Shown one piece after another: positions 5,967-8,636 of a DNA stretch of 8,636 nt. The number at the start of each line of letters is the position of its first letter. Within the stretch, counting starts at the first letter, position 1. The notes beneath the pieces were generated by a model. That model saw only the letters and a list, made by a program, of their open reading frames with translations. It was not told the DNA's origin and searched no databases. This stretch comes from an uncultured Lachnospiraceae bacterium (GTDB lineage Bacteria > Bacillota > Clostridia > Lachnospirales > Lachnospiraceae), in assembly GCA_946413945.1 (NCBI GenBank), contig CAMKMR010000061.1, positions 1 through 8,636 on the forward strand, in the 5' to 3' direction. Both the position numbers and the translations under genes were made by a program.

Positions 5967-6600
5967 AATCATCTTCATTTAACGTTTCTAATAAAAATTT
6001 CAGCGCTGCTGCAAATAAGAAAAGTGCCAGTCCTACAAATATAGCATAAAAACCTAAAGGATGATAAAGCTTAACATAATCAAGACTTTTATATCCCTTC
6101 TTATCCTGAAAACTGTTTATACCTTCCATCCATACGTCATAAATATTTTTTATTTCATTATATTTATACTTATATATCTTGGTATTAACGGCTGCCAGCA
6201 TTAATAACAATTCTATCGGAATAGCTATTAATCTGCTTATAAAATAATTCTTCTTTAATCTCTTATCCAGAAAGAATTCACTATACTCTCCCGGATTTAA
6301 GATCCCGGTTTCAACTAATGCCACATAGAGCATATACAAACCAATTAACATGATCAGTGCCATGATCACAATCGGAGTTAAATGAAAGAATTTAAAGCCT
6401 GATCTCATGCTTTTTATCCCTTCCTTGGCACAATCAAATAAAGAAAAACCACCTTTTGTATACTTGTCTGATTTTATTATCAGCTTTTCCCACTTGAAAA
6501 AAGGAGAAGCAATCATCAGAACAGCACCTAAAATATAGCTAAGTTTCATTATAATAAATGAACTTTTCTTTTCGTAGAAAGGCAACTTCTCCTCTCCCAT
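5965..6600 (-). CDS. Four-helix integral membrane protein, unknown function
   Basis: I do not recognise this 211-residue protein. Four hydrophobic segments are visible: about 17-35, 75-96, 119-138 and 182-203. Between helices 1 and 2 is a loop with FKWEKLIIKSDKYTKGGFSLFDCAKEG-type character. The loop after helix 3 is rich in Lys, Tyr and Asn. There is no cleavable signal peptide, no lipobox and no known catalytic motif. The TAA of the upstream nucleotidyltransferase gene is immediately followed by this ATG with no base between them. The ribosome binding site AGAGGAG lies inside the upstream gene, eight bases before the start. The two are thus surely cotranscribed and probably translationally coupled. 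The partner suggests a link to cell-surface or glycolipid chemistry, but this is guesswork. The gene ends in the shared terminator. Confidence 0.82.
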   Translation of the reverse strand: MGEEKLPFYEKKSSFIIMKLSYILGAVLMIASPFFKWEKLIIKSDKYTKGGFSLFDCAKEGIKSMRSGFKFFHLTPIVIMALIMLIGLYMLYVALVETGILNPGEYSEFFLDKRLKKNYFISRLIAIPIELLLMLAAVNTKIYKYKYNEIKNIYDVWMEGINSFQDKKGYKSLDYVKLYHPLGFYAIFVGLALFLFAAALKFLLETLNEDD

Positions 6601-7533
6601 TTACCATTCTCCTCTAGGATATACTCCTTCTACTGTCAGCTCTGCAAGCTTTTCTTTTACTTCATCGATATCTTCTTTATAAGTCATTCCAAACCATTTT
6701 TCTGGAGAAGCAATAATCTTAACGCTGCCCTTATCTCTATTCATGATATCCTGAACAGCTTCTGAAAGTGTCTCTTCAAATTTAAGTGGATTATCCTTAA
6801 TTCCATCTTTAAATCTTTCTGGGAAAGACTTTTCAATATCATTTATAAAACCTGGACGGAAAGCCCACATATTCATTGATGCAACTGCATCTAACGGAAT
6901 AAGTGTATATGTTACCCCACCATCTAAAGTGAAATAACCACGACCATCCTCTAATTTAATCTCTTTTCTTTCATCGATTCTTACTAACTTGTTATCCTGA
7001 TCAACTTTGCAGATTCCTCTTGATACTGTACCGTTTTCAGTAAGAGTCTTAACTACTTCATAACCAATGATACCAAATTCTGAATCATCCGCATCCTCCT
7101 GTGTTAGGAAATCTGCAGCAAGTTTAAATGATTCGTAACCGTAATAATCATCTGAATTAACTGTAAGGAAATTTTTTCCTCTAAGTACATCTCTTGCACA
7201 ATAAAGTGCATGTGTTGTACCCCATGGCTTTATTCTTCCCTCAGGAATCTCTTCACCTTCTGGAAGCATATCAAGTTCCTGGAATGCATAAATAACAGGT
7301 AAATTTTTACTAACTCTGTTACCGACTGTATTTTTGAAATCTTCTTCAAAATCTTTTCTGATAATGAATACAACTTCCCCGAAGCCAGCTTTTTTTGCAT
7401 CATAGATTGCATAATCCATAAGTGCATGTCCGTACTTATCAACCGAAGTGATCTGCTTAAGACCTCCGAATCTACTTCCAAGTCCTGCTGCCATTACAAC
7501 CAGCGTTGGTTTAACCGGTTTCACATTATCCAT
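6601..7533 (-). CDS. Nucleotidyltransferase family protein (NDP-sugar/alditol pyrophosphorylase type)
   Basis: The protein belongs to the NTP_transferase fold that joins a nucleoside triphosphate to a phosphorylated sugar, alditol or choline, releasing pyrophosphate. The signature AAGLGSRFGGLKQ (15-27) matches the G-x-G-x-R-x-G-x-x-K nucleotide and catalytic loop. PWGTTHAL (103-110) and VNSDDYYG (125-132) match the base-binding and metal/substrate segments. The actual substrate cannot be read from the sequence. The start at 7533 gives 310 residues and is chosen because AAAGGGA lies just upstream; the open frame extends 24 codons further, but that extension (MCYIIMATYCKT...) lies over the promoter and is not family-like. 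The next gene, a four-helix membrane protein, abuts its stop. Cytoplasmic. The family call is firm; the specific role is unknown. Confidence 0.88.
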   Translation of the reverse strand: MDNVKPVKPTLVVMAAGLGSRFGGLKQITSVDKYGHALMDYAIYDAKKAGFGEVVFIIRKDFEEDFKNTVGNRVSKNLPVIYAFQELDMLPEGEEIPEGRIKPWGTTHALYCARDVLRGKNFLTVNSDDYYGYESFKLAADFLTQEDADDSEFGIIGYEVVKTLTENGTVSRGICKVDQDNKLVRIDERKEIKLEDGRGYFTLDGGVTYTLIPLDAVASMNMWAFRPGFINDIEKSFPERFKDGIKDNPLKFEETLSEAVQDIMNRDKGSVKIIASPEKWFGMTYKEDIDEVKEKLAELTVEGVYPRGEW

Positions 7534-7593
7534 ATATTTTTCCCTTTCGCAATATAAGGCTATAAAAATAGTTTTGCAATATGTTGCCATAAT

Positions 7594-7622
7594 AATATAG
7601 CACATATCATTGATTTTTTAAA
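7594..7622 (-). promoter_or_regulatory. Promoter of the nucleotidyltransferase/membrane-protein operon
   Basis: On the minus strand TTTAAA (7617-7622), a 17-base spacer and TATATT (7594-7599) form the boxes. A TGC before the -10 gives an extended -10. The leader would be about 50 bases. This promoter also argues that the nucleotidyltransferase starts at 7533, not at an upstream ATG at 7603-7605. Confidence 0.5.
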
Positions 7623-7652
7623 CATCTTAATCTATGATAAAGAAACAGTCAC

Positions 7653-7658
7653 TATAAT
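7653..7658 (+). promoter_or_regulatory. Candidate -10 box of the rsmG promoter
   Basis: A perfect TATAAT lies 31 bases before the rsmG ATG. No good -35 box exists at 16-18 bases; the nearest is TCTATG at 7631-7636. The leader would be only about 25 bases. Confidence 0.45.
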
Positions 7659-7689
7659 TAGCATATTTATAAAGGATTTTTGAATTTAG

Positions 7690-8412
7690 ATGGATAAACT
7701 TAAAGAATATATTAACAGTCAGAACTACGAGATTAGTGAAAAACAGTTAGCGTCATTTAAACACTATTACGAGATGCTTATTGAAAAAAATAAGGTCATG
7801 AACCTCACTGCTATAACAAAAAAAGATGAAGTTATCCTTAAACATTTTATAGACAGCATCTCAATGGCATTTTCAATTAAGTCAGTCGCAGGTATTAAAG
7901 AGAAAAATCTTAATCTTATCGATATTGGAACAGGCGCAGGTTTTCCTGGAATACCTCTAAAGATAATATTCCCTGATTTAAATGTAACTCTCCTGGATTC
8001 ACTTAATAAGCGCGTTACATTTTTAAATGAAGTAATCGCCGAATTAGGATTAAAGAATATCACAGCTATCCATTCAAGAGCTGAAGAAGGAGCCAGAGAT
8101 AAATCTCTCAGGGATCATTTTGATATTGCAGTTTCGCGTGCTGTTGCAAATCTTCCTGTTCTTCTTGAATATACTCTTCCATTTGTTAAAAAGGATGGTT
8201 GCTTTATCTCTTATAAATCCGGAGATATCGATGAAGAACTTGAATCATCTAAACATGCTCTTAAATGTCTAAATGGTACTATCATTGAAGATACAAGGAT
8301 AACTCTTCCGGACTCTGATATAAAGAGAAGCTTTGTCGTAGTAAAAAAGACAGCTCCAACTCCAAAAGCCTATCCAAGAAAAGCCGGAACCGCAAGGAAA
8401 GAACCATTATAA
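7690..8412 (+). CDS. rsmG: 16S rRNA (guanine-527-N7)-methyltransferase RsmG (GidB)
   Basis: This SAM-dependent enzyme methylates N7 of G527 in 16S rRNA; loss gives low-level streptomycin resistance in several bacteria. The 240-residue length is normal. Family motifs are NLTAI (38-42), KHFIDS (51-56), the SAM loop IDIGTGAGFPGIPLKI (77-92), LLDSLNKRVTFL (101-112), HSRAEE (128-133), the SRAVA segment (149-153), and the typical end PRKAGTARKEPL. An in-frame TGA at 7681 excludes any longer start. AAAGGA lies 13 bases before the ATG, rather far. In many Firmicutes this gene follows mnmG, but here it stands alone between its own promoter and a strong terminator, divergent from the nucleotidyltransferase gene. 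Confidence 0.96.
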   Translation: MDKLKEYINSQNYEISEKQLASFKHYYEMLIEKNKVMNLTAITKKDEVILKHFIDSISMAFSIKSVAGIKEKNLNLIDIGTGAGFPGIPLKIIFPDLNVTLLDSLNKRVTFLNEVIAELGLKNITAIHSRAEEGARDKSLRDHFDIAVSRAVANLPVLLEYTLPFVKKDGCFISYKSGDIDEELESSKHALKCLNGTIIEDTRITLPDSDIKRSFVVVKKTAPTPKAYPRKAGTARKEPL

Positions 8413-8461
8413 AATACGAAGCATATGTATTACACTGTTTATGCATAATAACAGCTGCTAT

Positions 8462-8494
8462 AAAAATAAGAAGCGCCTGGCGCTTCTTATTTTT
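8462..8494. terminator. Strong bidirectional terminator after rsmG
   Basis: AAAAATAAGAAGCGC (8462-8476) pairs perfectly over 15 bp with GCGCTTCTTATTTTT (8480-8494) around a CTG loop. T tracts flank it on both strands. It ends rsmG on the plus strand and the partial gene on the minus strand, whose TAA lies inside the right arm. Confidence 0.93.
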
Positions 8495-8636
8495 TCCCTT
8501 TATCCTGATGCCTTTTTTCTTTTTTCTTTTCTCTTATATCAATCTTTCTTTTTTTTATGCTTTCATATCCTTTTTTATCTGTTCTTGTTAATTTCTTTAG
8601 AACAAATACATTCGGATCACTGCCGTTAGTTTCCTT
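8487..8636 (-). CDS. C-terminal 49 residues of an unidentified lysine-rich protein (5' part off the right edge)
   Basis: One minus-strand frame is open from the window edge to a TAA at 8487-8489. It encodes KETNGSDPNVFVLKKL followed by TRTDKKGYESIKKRKID and a highly charged tail ending RHQDKGKK. The codons start exactly at base 8636. It is judged real because the stop sits in the arm of a strong terminator, as expected for a gene end convergent with rsmG, and because the translation has a structured-looking segment followed by a basic tail. The AT-rich lysine-coding DNA makes chance open frames possible, so certainty is limited. No family is recognised. The overlapping plus-strand frame (8441-8629) is a low-complexity Phe/Leu shadow. 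Confidence 0.68.
   Translation of the reverse strand, partial: KETNGSDPNVFVLKKLTRTDKKGYESIKKRKIDIREKKKEKRHQDKGKK

Noticed and set aside
7534..7605. N-terminal extension of the nucleotidyltransferase by 24 residues
   Set aside because: The extension covers the -10 region of the likely promoter and has no ribosome binding site, while AAAGGGA precedes the ATG at 7533.
8433..8455. Imperfect inverted repeat CTGTT...AACAG after rsmG
   Set aside because: Only five pairs form and the centre mismatches; the strong terminator just downstream explains transcript ending.
8441..8629. Plus-strand open frame of 62 residues rich in Phe and Leu
   Set aside because: It starts before and runs through the rsmG terminator, has no ribosome binding site, and mirrors the lysine-rich gene end on the other strand.

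Overview
The window looks like a chromosomal segment of a low-GC, butyrate-forming Firmicute. The best guess is Lachnospiraceae of the Butyrivibrio/Pseudobutyrivibrio/Coprococcus type. This rests on AT-rich DNA, GGAGG-type ribosome binding sites, TTG/TATAAT-type promoters, short U-tailed terminators and an adjacent phosphotransbutyrylase-butyrate kinase pair. The genus is inferred; no rRNA or tRNA gene is present to confirm it.

Layout from left to right. (1) 1-295, minus: the N-terminal part of a protein made of Q/N/Y/P-rich 13-residue repeats (39-bp DNA repeats), cut by the window edge. (2) 395-2470, minus: a ptb-buk operon that converts butyryl-CoA to butyryl-phosphate to butyrate plus ATP. 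It has a good extended -10 promoter upstream and a hairpin terminator downstream. (3) 2670-3336, minus: two small membrane protein genes, one a DUF3592-like two-helix protein and one a very basic single-helix protein. (4) 3337-3567: a divergent intergenic region with a 27-bp unit duplicated in tandem, each copy carrying a small dyad, next to the promoter of the following operon. (5) 3568-5896, plus: tyrA-aroA (prephenate dehydrogenase and EPSP synthase), for tyrosine and chorismate synthesis. AroA carries an unusual low-complexity insertion of about 50 residues. (6) 5929-5966: a terminator shared by convergent genes. (7) 5965-7533, minus: a sugar/alditol-type nucleotidyltransferase whose stop codon abuts the start codon of a four-helix membrane protein. 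(8) 7690-8412, plus: rsmG (16S rRNA m7G527 methyltransferase), apparently a single-gene unit. (9) 8462-8494: a strong bidirectional terminator. (10) 8487-8636, minus: the lysine-rich C-terminus of an unidentified protein that enters from the right edge.

Most of the window is ordinary core metabolism and housekeeping. There is no CRISPR array, phage, transposase, toxin-antitoxin or defence gene. The points most worth a second look are the repeat protein at the left edge, the duplicated dyad before tyrA, the AroA insertion, and the tightly coupled nucleotidyltransferase/membrane-protein pair. I see no clear evidence of a complete undescribed system.
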